Below are positions 25,349-33,484 of a stretch of DNA of 34,512 bases, piece by piece. Source of the DNA: an uncultured Balneolaceae bacterium (lineage in GTDB: Bacteria; Bacteroidota; Rhodothermia; Balneolales; Balneolaceae). The stretch is from the NCBI GenBank assembly GCA_937982515.1, contig CALJMB010000349.1, positions 1 through 34,512 of the forward strand, given 5' to 3'. The position numbers and the translations under genes were made by a program. Within the stretch, counting starts at the first letter, position 1, and every line of letters begins with the position of its first letter. The notes under the pieces were generated by a model. It was not told where the DNA came from and did no database searches. It saw only the letters and a program-made list of their open reading frames with translations.

Positions 25349-26722
25349 ATGTCTGATTCCAAGGCAAACATTTTAATTACTGACGATGAAAGAAGCATCC
25401 GAAATTCTCTCAGGGAGATTCTGGAGTTTGAGAAGTACTGCGTTTGGGAAGCCGAAAGCGGAGCGCGCACCTTCGAAGTTCTGAAAGATACCCGTATCGA
25501 TCTGTTGCTTCTCGATATAAAGATGAAGGATATGGATGGGATGGAAGTTCTGAAAAAACTAAAGGACGAAGGCCATGATTTTCCCGTCATCATGATATCC
25601 GGACACGGTACTATTGAAATAGCGGTAGAGGCAACAAAGCTTGGAGCATTCGATTTTATCGAAAAACCCCCGGATTTGAACAGGCTCCTGGTAAGCGTTC
25701 GCAATGCTCTGGATCGTTTTCAGTTGGTGGAAGAAAATAAAAGCATCCGCTCACGCCTGCCCAAAGTTCCTGAAATTATCGGTGAGAGCAAAGCCATTAA
25801 AAAAATAAAGGAGACCATCCAGAAAGTGGCGCCGACAAATTCACGAGTAATGATTACCGGAGAGAATGGAACCGGTAAAGAGCTGGTGGCCCGATGGATA
25901 CATGAACAGAGCAAAAGGAGTACGGGCCCTTTTGTGGATGTCAACTGTGCCGCTATTCCCGCCGAACTGCTCGAGAGTGAACTTTTCGGCCATGAAAAAG
26001 GTGCTTTTACCGGCGCTGTCAGCCGGCGCATAGGAAAGTTTGAACAAGCGAACGGCGGAACCCTGTTCCTGGATGAAATAGGAGATATGAGCCAGGATGC
26101 TCAGGCTAAAGTACTGCGTGCATTGCAGGAGAGCGCTATAATAAGAGTCGGCGGCGTTGAGAAAATTCAGGTTGATGTCCGAATAGTTGCCGCCACCAAT
26201 AAAAACCTTCAGGAAGAGATCCTCGCCGGCAACTTCCGGGAAGACCTGTACCACCGAATCAACGTCATTCCTATTCATGTGCCCCCTCTGCGGGAACGCC
26301 GCGAAGACATTCCCCGGCTGGCCCGCCACTGCCTGGCAAATCTGGCACACGAAGACATCGTCTTTTCAGGTATTGAATTTAAAGAAGACGCCCTGGAGGC
26401 TATGAAAAAGCATCCGTGGACCGGCAATGTGAGGGAACTGCAGAATGTCATTGAGCGGCTGGGGCTGCTGGTTAACGGTACAAAGATTACAAAGGAGGAT
26501 ATTGAAAACCTTACACTCACGAAGAGAAGAAATACCGGGAAACTGGATGAAATGCTCGAAGAAATACAAACCTTTCAGGATTTCAAAGAAGCCGCCGAAC
26601 GGTTGTTTTTGCTGCGCAAGCTGGAAGAAAATGACTGGAATGTTTCTCAGACAGCGGAAACCATCGATATACAGCGCAGCCATATGTATAATAAAATGAA
26701 GAAGTACGACATTGAGCGATAA
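25349..26722 (+). CDS. Sigma54-dependent response regulator (NtrC/AtoC type)
   Basis: A 457-aa transcription activator. The receiver domain (1-125) has phosphoacceptor D56 in LLLLDIKM. The AAA+ domain (about 140-370) has Walker A GENGTGKE (171-178), GAFTGA (218-223) for sigma54 contact, and Walker B FLDEIGD (240-246). The Fis-type helix-turn-helix is at the C-terminus (NVSQTAETIDIQRSHMYNKM). It starts 9 nt after dacB. No histidine kinase gene is adjacent, so the input is unknown. Intact GAFTGA predicts genuine sigma54 dependence. Confidence 0.94.
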   Translation: MSDSKANILITDDERSIRNSLREILEFEKYCVWEAESGARTFEVLKDTRIDLLLLDIKMKDMDGMEVLKKLKDEGHDFPVIMISGHGTIEIAVEATKLGAFDFIEKPPDLNRLLVSVRNALDRFQLVEENKSIRSRLPKVPEIIGESKAIKKIKETIQKVAPTNSRVMITGENGTGKELVARWIHEQSKRSTGPFVDVNCAAIPAELLESELFGHEKGAFTGAVSRRIGKFEQANGGTLFLDEIGDMSQDAQAKVLRALQESAIIRVGGVEKIQVDVRIVAATNKNLQEEILAGNFREDLYHRINVIPIHVPPLRERREDIPRLARHCLANLAHEDIVFSGIEFKEDALEAMKKHPWTGNVRELQNVIERLGLLVNGTKITKEDIENLTLTKRRNTGKLDEMLEEIQTFQDFKEAAERLFLLRKLEENDWNVSQTAETIDIQRSHMYNKMKKYDIER

Positions 26723-26773
26723 GGCTGCATGTGAAAGGCAGAAGCTGGAAATTGGAGGGCGGAGGTGGTAAAT

Positions 26774-26805
26774 TCAACAACTCAACAAATCAATAAATCA
26801 ACAAA
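26774..26805 (+). repeat. Four 8-bp TCAACAAA-type units just before folD
   Basis: Units start at 26774, 26782, 26790 and 26798 (TCAACAAC, TCAACAAA, TCAATAAA, TCAACAAA), ending 8 nt before the folD ATG. The tract is A/C-rich, with little ability to fold, and replaces a Shine-Dalgarno sequence. Confidence 0.7.
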
Positions 26806-26813
26806 TCCATTTA

Positions 26814-27737
26814 ATGTCAGCCAAAATTATTGATGGCAAAAAAGTTGCAGCCATAACCAGGGAGGAAGTCCGAAAAGATGTAGAAGACTGGGTAAAGGCA
26901 GGTAACCGTCCTCCTTTCTTGCAAGTTGTCCTGGTTGGTAACAACCCCGCCTCAAATGTATATGTGAATGCCAAAACACAAGCTTGTAAAGAAGTGGGTA
27001 TCGCAACCGCCACCACACGCCTTCCCGATACTATTTCAGCAAAGGAATTAAAAAACACCATATGTAAGCTGAACAATAACGATGATGTCGATGGTATACT
27101 TGTCCAGCTCCCCCTGCCAAATCATTTATCTTCTCACGATGTCATTGAAGCTATCGACTACCGTAAAGACGTGGATGGATTCCATCCCATGAACGTAGGG
27201 CGGCTCACAGTGGGCGACCCTTGTTTCCGTTCCTGTACCCCGGCAGGAATTTTTGAGCTGCTCAAATATTACAGCATTCCCACAAAGAGTAAACATGCCG
27301 TTGTGGTAGGGGCAAGTAATATCGTGGGCCGCCCCGTTGCCAATATCCTTTCCAAAGAAGATGGAGAAGGTAAAGCTACTACAACAATCTGCCATAAGTA
27401 TACCCGCGATCTCACCGCGCACACCATACAGGCAGATATACTCGTTGTTGCGGCGGGACAACCTAACCTGATCAGAGGAGAGATGGTTAAGGAAGGAGTG
27501 GTTGTCATCGATGTGGGGATCAACAGAGTAGCCGATGAAACGCTGGAAAAGGGATACCGCCTGACAGGCGATTGCCATTATGAAAGTGTTAAAGAGAAAG
27601 CGAGCTGGATCACACCTGTACCCGGAGGGGTTGGGCCTATGACCGTAGCGATGCTGATGAAAAATACACTGCTGGCCGCCAAAAAATCGATCTATCCCGA
27701 TCGCCCGCTCGCTTCTGATACGAAACTCGTGTCATAA
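26814..27737 (+). CDS. folD: Bifunctional methylenetetrahydrofolate dehydrogenase/cyclohydrolase
   Basis: Interconverts methylene-, methenyl- and formyl-tetrahydrofolate for purine and formyl-Met synthesis. The 307-aa protein shows the catalytic Lys54 in YVNAKTQACKE, DGILVQLPLP, KDVDGFHPMN, the Rossmann segment VVVGASNIVGRP and the C-terminal TPVPGGVGPMTVAMLM signature. It begins 91 nt after the response regulator, separated by the TCAACAAA repeats; no terminator is seen, so read-through is possible. guaB, another purine-related gene, lies downstream beyond a noncoding stretch. Confidence 0.97.
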   Translation: MSAKIIDGKKVAAITREEVRKDVEDWVKAGNRPPFLQVVLVGNNPASNVYVNAKTQACKEVGIATATTRLPDTISAKELKNTICKLNNNDDVDGILVQLPLPNHLSSHDVIEAIDYRKDVDGFHPMNVGRLTVGDPCFRSCTPAGIFELLKYYSIPTKSKHAVVVGASNIVGRPVANILSKEDGEGKATTTICHKYTRDLTAHTIQADILVVAAGQPNLIRGEMVKEGVVVIDVGINRVADETLEKGYRLTGDCHYESVKEKASWITPVPGGVGPMTVAMLMKNTLLAAKKSIYPDRPLASDTKLVS

Positions 27738-28104
27738 GCAGTAAGGAACAAGACTGCCAGGGATCCGGCGTGTAGCCGCAAGCCGGTAAGCCGGCGGCAG
27801 TGGCGGGAGGATATTACCTTTTTCAAGGTATAGTGCGAACGTCCGTTCGTGCTCCTGTCCGCGCTATTAACGCAAGTGTTTGGGACGACCTAATCAGGTA
27901 TCTTAAGTAGAACTTAACAGCCCTGGGCGGCAGGAGAACCATCTTGTGGTATACATCCCGTTCAGGGCAACTAAGATATGCAGAGGGAAGTGGTGCTTCC
28001 CGACACTCTGCTATTAGCAGAATATATTAACAGATTGGGGTGACAAATAGGTGTCACTATGGGGAGTTATACTCTGGTAAAATTCAAATAAAACCGAGTT
28101 ATCC
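27738..28104 (+). ncRNA. Highly structured noncoding region (possible structural RNA or group II intron remnant)
   Basis: There is no coding sequence in this 367-bp gap, but several perfect pairings are seen: TACCTT/AAGGTA (27815-27820/27825-27830), CTCCTG/CAGGAG (27852-27857/27931-27936), GCCCTG/CAGGGC (27920-27925/27963-27968), GCAGAG+GGAAG with CTTCC+CTCTGC (27980-28011), and GTGACA/TGTCAC (28040-28045/28052-28057). The second and third sets cross, so they form a pseudoknot or exclude each other. A GTGCG at 27833, directly after a hairpin, resembles a group II intron 5' end and the GTAGAAC-rich interior feels domain-I-like, but there is no reverse transcriptase and no domain V. Treat the identity as open. 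Confidence 0.4.
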
Positions 28105-28434
28105 ATGAAAACCACTGTTAAGTCACCTTCAAAATTTAAGGCCTTTAATGTTGAACCTGTACTTCGCAAAGCATTTATAGAAGCTGAAAGAGAACATGGC
28201 AAGCTTCAGCAAATGTTTAAGCTGATGGGGTGGGGCCATCTTCCCGATACCCTTAAGGTAGAAATAAAAGAAGACGTTTCGGCTATGGTTGATGAGTTAC
28301 AGGGACAGTATTCCAGCTGCGATCCATATGTAGAACAGCGGCGCAGAAGCGTTACCTATTGGATTAGCTGTTACGAAGATGGGATTTGCTCGCTGGATAC
28401 GGCAGTGAAGGCGCTGAGAGTGAAAAGACTCTGA
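28105..28434 (+). CDS. Hypothetical protein, 109 aa
   Basis: Not recognised. It is a soluble, charged, probably helical protein (MKTTVKSPSKFKAFNVEP start) with two Cys (in SSCDP and YEDGIC regions), no signal peptide and no membrane segment. The segment EAEREHGKLQQMFKLMGW near residue 32 and the basic C-terminus VKALRVKRL are its most distinctive parts. There is no Shine-Dalgarno sequence; the start follows the structured noncoding DNA and the hairpin at 28040-28057 by 47 nt. Internal stop-free length and normal composition favour a real gene. It is flanked on both sides by noncoding, repeat-bearing DNA, which suggests an accessory insert (inference). Confidence 0.6.
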   Translation: MKTTVKSPSKFKAFNVEPVLRKAFIEAEREHGKLQQMFKLMGWGHLPDTLKVEIKEDVSAMVDELQGQYSSCDPYVEQRRRSVTYWISCYEDGICSLDTAVKALRVKRL

Positions 28435-28865
28435 TCTCCCAACTTACATGAAAGCCATATCTTCTAATACAGACTCCATTTCTTGGTAGCAGCATATATA
28501 CCAGGGTAGGCTGCCTTCTGTGTTCAAGCCAGAAAGTTACCCATTGAAAGCAGAGCCGTTGCGTTCTCGGCAATTTTCCTTTTGCCGGCACGGCCCCTTT
28601 GTATAAAGGAGCCAGGTCTGGATAACTCTGACAGGGTTTCGAGCCCTGCCAGAGTTATACCGGAGAGCCAGGCTATCACCAAACTGAACGTAACAGCTCT
28701 GTCCACTGCCCGGATTGACAGGCCTTTCTAATAAAATGTGCAGTGGAATCATACAATCACCTTCTGGCGGATGAGTAACTATTCACTTAAAATTCCATTA
28801 AGCACTTCGTTTACATTTTTTTTATCTTTTCCCAAATAAGACTCAAAAGCACCAGGACCTATACG
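28435..28865. other. Noncoding region upstream of guaB
   Basis: This 431-bp region holds the inverted repeat at 28622-28658. An AT-rich stretch lies before guaB, including a TATCTTTT at 28823-28830 that is one base off the -7 consensus but lacks a partner -33 element. Short minus-strand reading frames here have no recognisable features. Confidence 0.5.
28622..28658. repeat. 37-bp palindromic intergenic repeat
   Basis: ATAACTCTGACAGGG (28622-28636) and CCCTGCCAGAGTTAT (28644-28658) pair with a single mismatch around a TTTCGAG loop. There is no T-run on either side. AACTCTGACAGGG-type palindromes are, as far as I recall, common between genes in Bacteroidota. Confidence 0.8.
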
Positions 28866-30344
28866 ATGCAAAATACCTCTCCATTTGAACGAATTACACG
28901 GCAAGGCCTGACGTACGACGATGTTTTGCTTGTTCCAGCCTATTCTCAGATCCTTCCCCGTGATGTCGACACCAGCACACAGCTTACTCCTACCCTCAAG
29001 CTTAACATTCCAATTATGAGCGCCGCCATGGATACGGTATCGGAATACCGGCTGGCTATAGCATTGGCCAGGGAAGGAGGTATTGCCATGTTACATAAAA
29101 ACATGACTATAGAAGAACAGGCAGATCATGTACGCATGGTAAAGCGGAGTGAGAGCGGAATGATTGTCGATCCGGTTACTTTACACAAAGATGCAACTGT
29201 CCGCGAGGCCAGGGCCCTGATGAGAAAGCACAAGATCGGTGGAATTCCCATTGTAGCCCGGGACAACATGCTGGAAGGAATCGTCACCAACCGGGATCTT
29301 CGGTTCGAGCATTATGTGGATAAGAAACTGAGTTCCATCATGACGCGCGACAATCTTATCACAGCGCGCGAGGGCACAACTCTGGAAGAGGCTGAGGAAA
29401 TATTACAGCAGCACAAAGTAGAGAAGCTTCCGATCGTTGACAAAAATAATAAGCTGGTTGGGCTTATCACGTTTAAGGACATTGAAAAGAAAATGAACTT
29501 TCCTTATGCCTGTAAGGATGATCTGGGGCGGCTCCGGGTCGGGGCAGCCGTAGGGGTGACCCCGGATACGATGGACCGGGTGGACGCACTTATAGAATCA
29601 GGCGTAGATGTGATAACCGTAGACACGGCACATGGCCATTCGGATGGAGTGTTGAAGATGGTTCAACAAATCAAACAAACATATCCTGATCTCAACCTTA
29701 TTGCAGGAAATATTGCTACCAGACAGGCTGCAGAAGCACTTGTAGATGCCGGAGCTGATATTGTGAAAGTGGGTGTCGGGCCCGGATCTATCTGTACCAC
29801 GCGGATTGTTACCGGAGTAGGCGTACCTCAGCTCAGCGCTATAATGGAAGTAGCCGAATATGCCCGTAAAGCAGGTGTCGGAATTATTGCGGATGGGGGA
29901 ATTAAACAGACAGGCGATATTCCAAAAGCTATTGCCGGCGGAGCTGATGCCGTAATGATGGGGTCTATGTTTGCCGGAGTGGATGAAAGTCCGGGCGAGA
30001 CTATCATTTATGAATCCAGGAAGTACAAATCGTATCGTGGTATGGGCAGCCTTGGAGCCATGGAAAAAGGCTCCAAAGACCGGTATTTCCAGGATGTAGA
30101 AGATGACATTAAGAAGCTGGTACCGGAAGGGATTGAAGGAAGGGTACCCTACAAAGGGTATTTGCACGAGGTTGCCTATCAAATGGTAGGAGGGCTGAGA
30201 GCTGCAATGGGTTATGCGGGCTCCGCTAATATTGAGGAGCTGCAACAGGCGGAATTCGTTCAGATATCAGCGGCCGCCTACAGGGAAAGCCATCCCCACA
30301 CGGTACAGATAACCAAAGAGTCTCCCAATTACTCAGTGTCATAA
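28866..30344 (+). CDS. guaB: Inosine-5'-monophosphate dehydrogenase
   Basis: Oxidises IMP to XMP, the committed step to GMP. The 492-aa protein has the TIM-barrel start LTYDDVLLVPA, tandem CBS regulatory domains at about residues 95-210, and the active-site Cys310 in GPGSICTTRIVTGVG. The flap and product-site segments (GMGSLGAM, then RVPYKG) complete the catalytic set. It is a single gene without an obvious operon partner; lptG converges on it, 275 bp away. Confidence 0.97.
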   Translation: MQNTSPFERITRQGLTYDDVLLVPAYSQILPRDVDTSTQLTPTLKLNIPIMSAAMDTVSEYRLAIALAREGGIAMLHKNMTIEEQADHVRMVKRSESGMIVDPVTLHKDATVREARALMRKHKIGGIPIVARDNMLEGIVTNRDLRFEHYVDKKLSSIMTRDNLITAREGTTLEEAEEILQQHKVEKLPIVDKNNKLVGLITFKDIEKKMNFPYACKDDLGRLRVGAAVGVTPDTMDRVDALIESGVDVITVDTAHGHSDGVLKMVQQIKQTYPDLNLIAGNIATRQAAEALVDAGADIVKVGVGPGSICTTRIVTGVGVPQLSAIMEVAEYARKAGVGIIADGGIKQTGDIPKAIAGGADAVMMGSMFAGVDESPGETIIYESRKYKSYRGMGSLGAMEKGSKDRYFQDVEDDIKKLVPEGIEGRVPYKGYLHEVAYQMVGGLRAAMGYAGSANIEELQQAEFVQISAAAYRESHPHTVQITKESPNYSVS

Positions 30345-30392
30345 GAAGGCAAAATAATCCCGGAAGCGCGGACACTGCATCGGGTCTCTTTC

Positions 30393-30425
30393 ACTGATCC
30401 AATCACCCGGAGTGGTCGGATCAGT
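30393..30425. repeat. 33-bp palindromic element, copy B (diverged)
   Basis: Same length and outer sequence as 20256-20288 (ACTGATCC at the left end, GGATCAGT at the right), with three internal arm mismatches. It lies in the 275-bp guaB-lptG gap, which otherwise shows nothing clear; AACAG/CTGTT at about 30555-30573 is at best a weak terminator for lptG. Confidence 0.85.
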
Positions 30426-30619
30426 AAGGTGAGCCGGTGAGCACCGATGATGCATCGAATATCATGATCGGCAAAGACCAGCCTCATTCGCAATATCCGC
30501 GTTCCCTTCTATGCAACCGTTGATCACGGACCCGGCACGAGTTAATGAGAAAAACAGGTTAACTTTCTGTTGATACCGCTGTGAAAGCAGATTATTCCCA
30601 GTTCCTAACTCTCTGCCCG

Positions 30620-31702
30620 CTACTTCCGAACGCCGATGAGCAAACCAATTCCCAATAGAAAGAACAACAGATGAGGGAGAAATGCTGCTATGGTAGGAGA
30701 CATAGCTCCCTGGGCTCCAAACGGCTCAATGACCTTCATAAAGGCCAGGTATAAAAAACTGATAGTGAGGCCAGAGGCGATATGAAATCCTTTTCCACCC
30801 GGGCGGCGTACCGATGCGATGGCAAAACCTACGATTACGAGTACCAGGATAGAGACGGGGTACGCCAGTCTTCCATAGAACTGTATCTTTGGTAACTCGG
30901 AACCACTGGCGCCACTTCGTTCAATAGCTGCAATATAATTGACGGCCTGTGGATATGTAAGTTGATAAATATCTGAAGTAGTGCGGGCGAGATCCCGGGG
31001 AAGAATGTTCAAGGTGGTATCGGCAGAATCGGAATACTGGTAGGTAAATCCCATGGGTGTAAAAATGCGTTCTTCTACATCTATCAGCTGCCATTTGTTT
31101 TCATCCTGCTGCCAAACCATTCTCTCGATATTCATCGTCTTGCTTACCGAATCACCCTTAAACTCAACTACCTGTACCCGGTAAGCTGTCTGACTGTTTG
31201 CATCGAAGCTGTTGATATGAAAGATAGAGTTCTCCGATTCCTGGCGATATACTCTGCTGCGGTCCACTTTTTCAGTACGCTTTCTCAGGTACTTGTTTTC
31301 AAAGGCTATTCTCTCGGAATTGGCCTGAGGTATAACAAAACCATCCAGATAGCTGATTATGCACACCAACAGAAGAGCAAAGACAATATAGGGCATAATA
31401 AGGCGGTACAGACTTATGCCTGCGGCTTTGAGGGAGATAATTTCGAACCGGTCGGCCATCTGGCCGGTTAAGTACAGGCAGGCTACAAAAGCGGCTAATG
31501 GAGATACCAGGCGGATCATTTCCGGTATGTAATTCAGATAGTAAGTGCCGAAGATTTCGGCCATTGTGGCGCCCTTATCTGTAAAGTCGTCACTGTTTTC
31601 GGAGAAGTCGAGAACGAGGAAAATGAAAATGAGCACCATCAGCACAAAGGCAGTGATCGTCAGCAGTCTGAAAAAGATATACCGGTTTAATTTTTTATTC
31701 AC
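30620..31702 (-). CDS. lptG: LptG-type LPS export permease (YjgP/YjgQ family)
   Basis: Inner-membrane subunit of the LptBFG ABC transporter that extracts LPS for export. The 360-aa protein has two N-terminal helices followed by more membrane segments, a periplasmic beta-jellyroll domain (about 140-260), and C-terminal helices with FYGRLAYPVSILVLVIVGFAIASVRRPGGKG, typical of YjgP/YjgQ. It overlaps the upstream permease gene by 8 nt, so the two are translationally coupled. Which of the pair is strictly LptF or LptG is inferred from order and size. The LptB ATPase is not in the window. Confidence 0.88.
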   Translation of the reverse strand: MNKKLNRYIFFRLLTITAFVLMVLIFIFLVLDFSENSDDFTDKGATMAEIFGTYYLNYIPEMIRLVSPLAAFVACLYLTGQMADRFEIISLKAAGISLYRLIMPYIVFALLLVCIISYLDGFVIPQANSERIAFENKYLRKRTEKVDRSRVYRQESENSIFHINSFDANSQTAYRVQVVEFKGDSVSKTMNIERMVWQQDENKWQLIDVEERIFTPMGFTYQYSDSADTTLNILPRDLARTTSDIYQLTYPQAVNYIAAIERSGASGSELPKIQFYGRLAYPVSILVLVIVGFAIASVRRPGGKGFHIASGLTISFLYLAFMKVIEPFGAQGAMSPTIAAFLPHLLFFLLGIGLLIGVRK

Positions 31703-33137
31703 TTCTCTTCCAGAGGTTTGTTATTCTAAAAGACGTGCAGAGCCTGATTACCAGGTAACCGCCAACAAGTGTAAGCAGTACGTTAGAAGACCACATCCCG
31801 AATGCAGGTGAAATATACAGCCTGTCAGCCAGTTTTTCTCCCTGAATCAGGGTAATCCAGTAGAATGTTAAAAAGAAGGTACTTATTAATGCGGCATATC
31901 CCAGGTTTCCTTTTTTGGTATACATGCCGATGGGCGCTCCGATCAGTACAAATATGATACAAGCCAGGGGAATGGAGAATTTTTTGTGTACCTCCACCAT
32001 ATAGCTCGCTACCCGGGAGATCCGCCAGCTCACATTCGTATTTAGATTTTCGTACGAGCTCGAATAATTTCTTAGAGTGCTTAGCGCCAGGCTGTGGGTC
32101 CGGTTCTGGATAGATCCGTTAGGCATCGTATTCAGAGCGATATAAGCACTGTTATAAGGTATGTCTATTGAATCCCTTTCCAGAGAATATATGGAGGCCG
32201 GGCCTGTTGTGCCTTCAGCCGTGTCTGCCTGAGAAACAGGCAGAATGTAACTGGCGTTATTATACACCTTCTGTTTTTCTTCCCTGATTTCCCGCTTAAG
32301 AGTATCTACAACCGCCAGCATAGTTCCAACTTTCATGGTCCGGTCATTACGCGAGTGCTGGTCCGGGTTTGAGCGGGAAAAGGCCAAGTCCGAAAGATCA
32401 AAACTTATGCGATACTGATCAAAATGGGTTTCTTCCAACACCTCGATCCTTTTCGCCCCCTCCCGCCGATTCAGCGATCTGAGAATAGAACCGTCTTTTA
32501 ATATAAGCGTAAGGGTCTGGCCGTCACTTTCGCTATGTAAACTTCCCCGGTCGGCTTTAATATACGCTCTTCGCCTGCTGGAGGTAGCTTCCTGGAATAA
32601 GGTAACATTATAGAGTGAATCCGAATTACTGTCCACCCGCTTAACCAGAAAGGTATAGCCATCGATACCATCATAAAACTCATTGGGCTTGAGGTCAAAT
32701 CCCGGCTTTTTTAATCGTATGTCGATGAACAGAGAGCGGGCGCGCTGGTTAGACTCAGGCAGTACATCATTGGCAAACCATGTAAGGAACAGGCAGAGAA
32801 TAGTGGCTGCTGCCAGCACCGGGTTGATGATATGAATAGGGTTTACTCCTGCGGCCCGGAGGGCGGTAAGCTCTTGCAGCTCGGTAAATTTGCCAAACGC
32901 CATGAGACAGGCAACCAGCACGGCCATCGGGGCCGACATAACCACCATGGCAGCCAGATTTGTGAGAATCAATTCAATAATGACCCCCAGCGGCAGGCCC
33001 TTGCCCACCAGCTTATCTATATATAAAATAAGGAACTGCATAAGCAGGATAAACATCACCACGAGAAAGCAGAAGATGAAAGGGCCTGCATGCCTCTTCA
33101 GAATGTCTATTTGCAGCTTATTAAGTAATTTATTCAT
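31695..33137 (-). CDS. lptF: LptF-type LPS export permease (YjgP/YjgQ family)
   Basis: The partner permease, 480 aa, larger than the usual roughly 360-400. Membrane helices are at the N-terminus (about 15-130, with the conserved ELTALRAAGVNP coupling segment near 92-103) and at the C-terminus (about 395-470, including PLACIIFVLIGAPIGMYTKKG). The extra length lies in the periplasmic part, a long hydrophilic stretch at about 265-390. It is the first gene of the pair and is divergent from sprA across 347 bp. No Shine-Dalgarno sequence precedes the ATG. Confidence 0.88.
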   Translation of the reverse strand: MNKLLNKLQIDILKRHAGPFIFCFLVVMFILLMQFLILYIDKLVGKGLPLGVIIELILTNLAAMVVMSAPMAVLVACLMAFGKFTELQELTALRAAGVNPIHIINPVLAAATILCLFLTWFANDVLPESNQRARSLFIDIRLKKPGFDLKPNEFYDGIDGYTFLVKRVDSNSDSLYNVTLFQEATSSRRRAYIKADRGSLHSESDGQTLTLILKDGSILRSLNRREGAKRIEVLEETHFDQYRISFDLSDLAFSRSNPDQHSRNDRTMKVGTMLAVVDTLKREIREEKQKVYNNASYILPVSQADTAEGTTGPASIYSLERDSIDIPYNSAYIALNTMPNGSIQNRTHSLALSTLRNYSSSYENLNTNVSWRISRVASYMVEVHKKFSIPLACIIFVLIGAPIGMYTKKGNLGYAALISTFFLTFYWITLIQGEKLADRLYISPAFGMWSSNVLLTLVGGYLVIRLCTSFRITNLWKRSE

Positions 33138-33484
33138 GGGGGATGATGTGGTTTGAACAACCCTTAAATTAGGCCTATACTATATTTTTACAAAATAACT
33201 TCTGAGCAATTACGCGGCCGGGGCGGATAAGTGACATGCTGTTAAAAGCAGGCGATGCGGCCTATGCTCTTGCTTCCTTAACATTGCGTACAAGCAGATG
33301 ATTTTTTTATTGATTTCGCAAATGATGTACAAACATATTTGTATTTTCAGGCCGGGATAGCTGAAACACTAAGAAACCAACAGGAGCTGCTTATCATACA
33401 GAGTTACCGTAGGGGTTTACACCTCAATGACTGAAGGATTTACCATGCCTTCAAACCAAGGCGAAAATTAACGATACGGGTTAC
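33138..33484. other. Divergent promoter region between lptF and sprA
   Basis: A 347-bp noncoding gap. It contains the candidate sprA promoter at 33310-33341 and AT-rich DNA before lptF. No terminator, repeat or coding sequence was seen in the remainder. Confidence 0.5.
33310..33341 (+). promoter_or_regulatory. Candidate promoter of sprA (TTG-N21-CATATTTG)
   Basis: TTG at 33310-33312, a 21-nt spacer and CATATTTG at 33334-33341, which matches TAnnTTTG at all but the first base. The spacer equals that of the ptsN promoter. It implies a leader of about 135 nt before the GTG start. Confidence 0.4.

Noticed and set aside
28540..28575. AGAGCCGTT segment as a group II intron domain V
   Set aside because: It lacks the 34-nt hairpin with GAAA-type loop and the matching GTTY end, so it cannot complete the possible intron at 27833.
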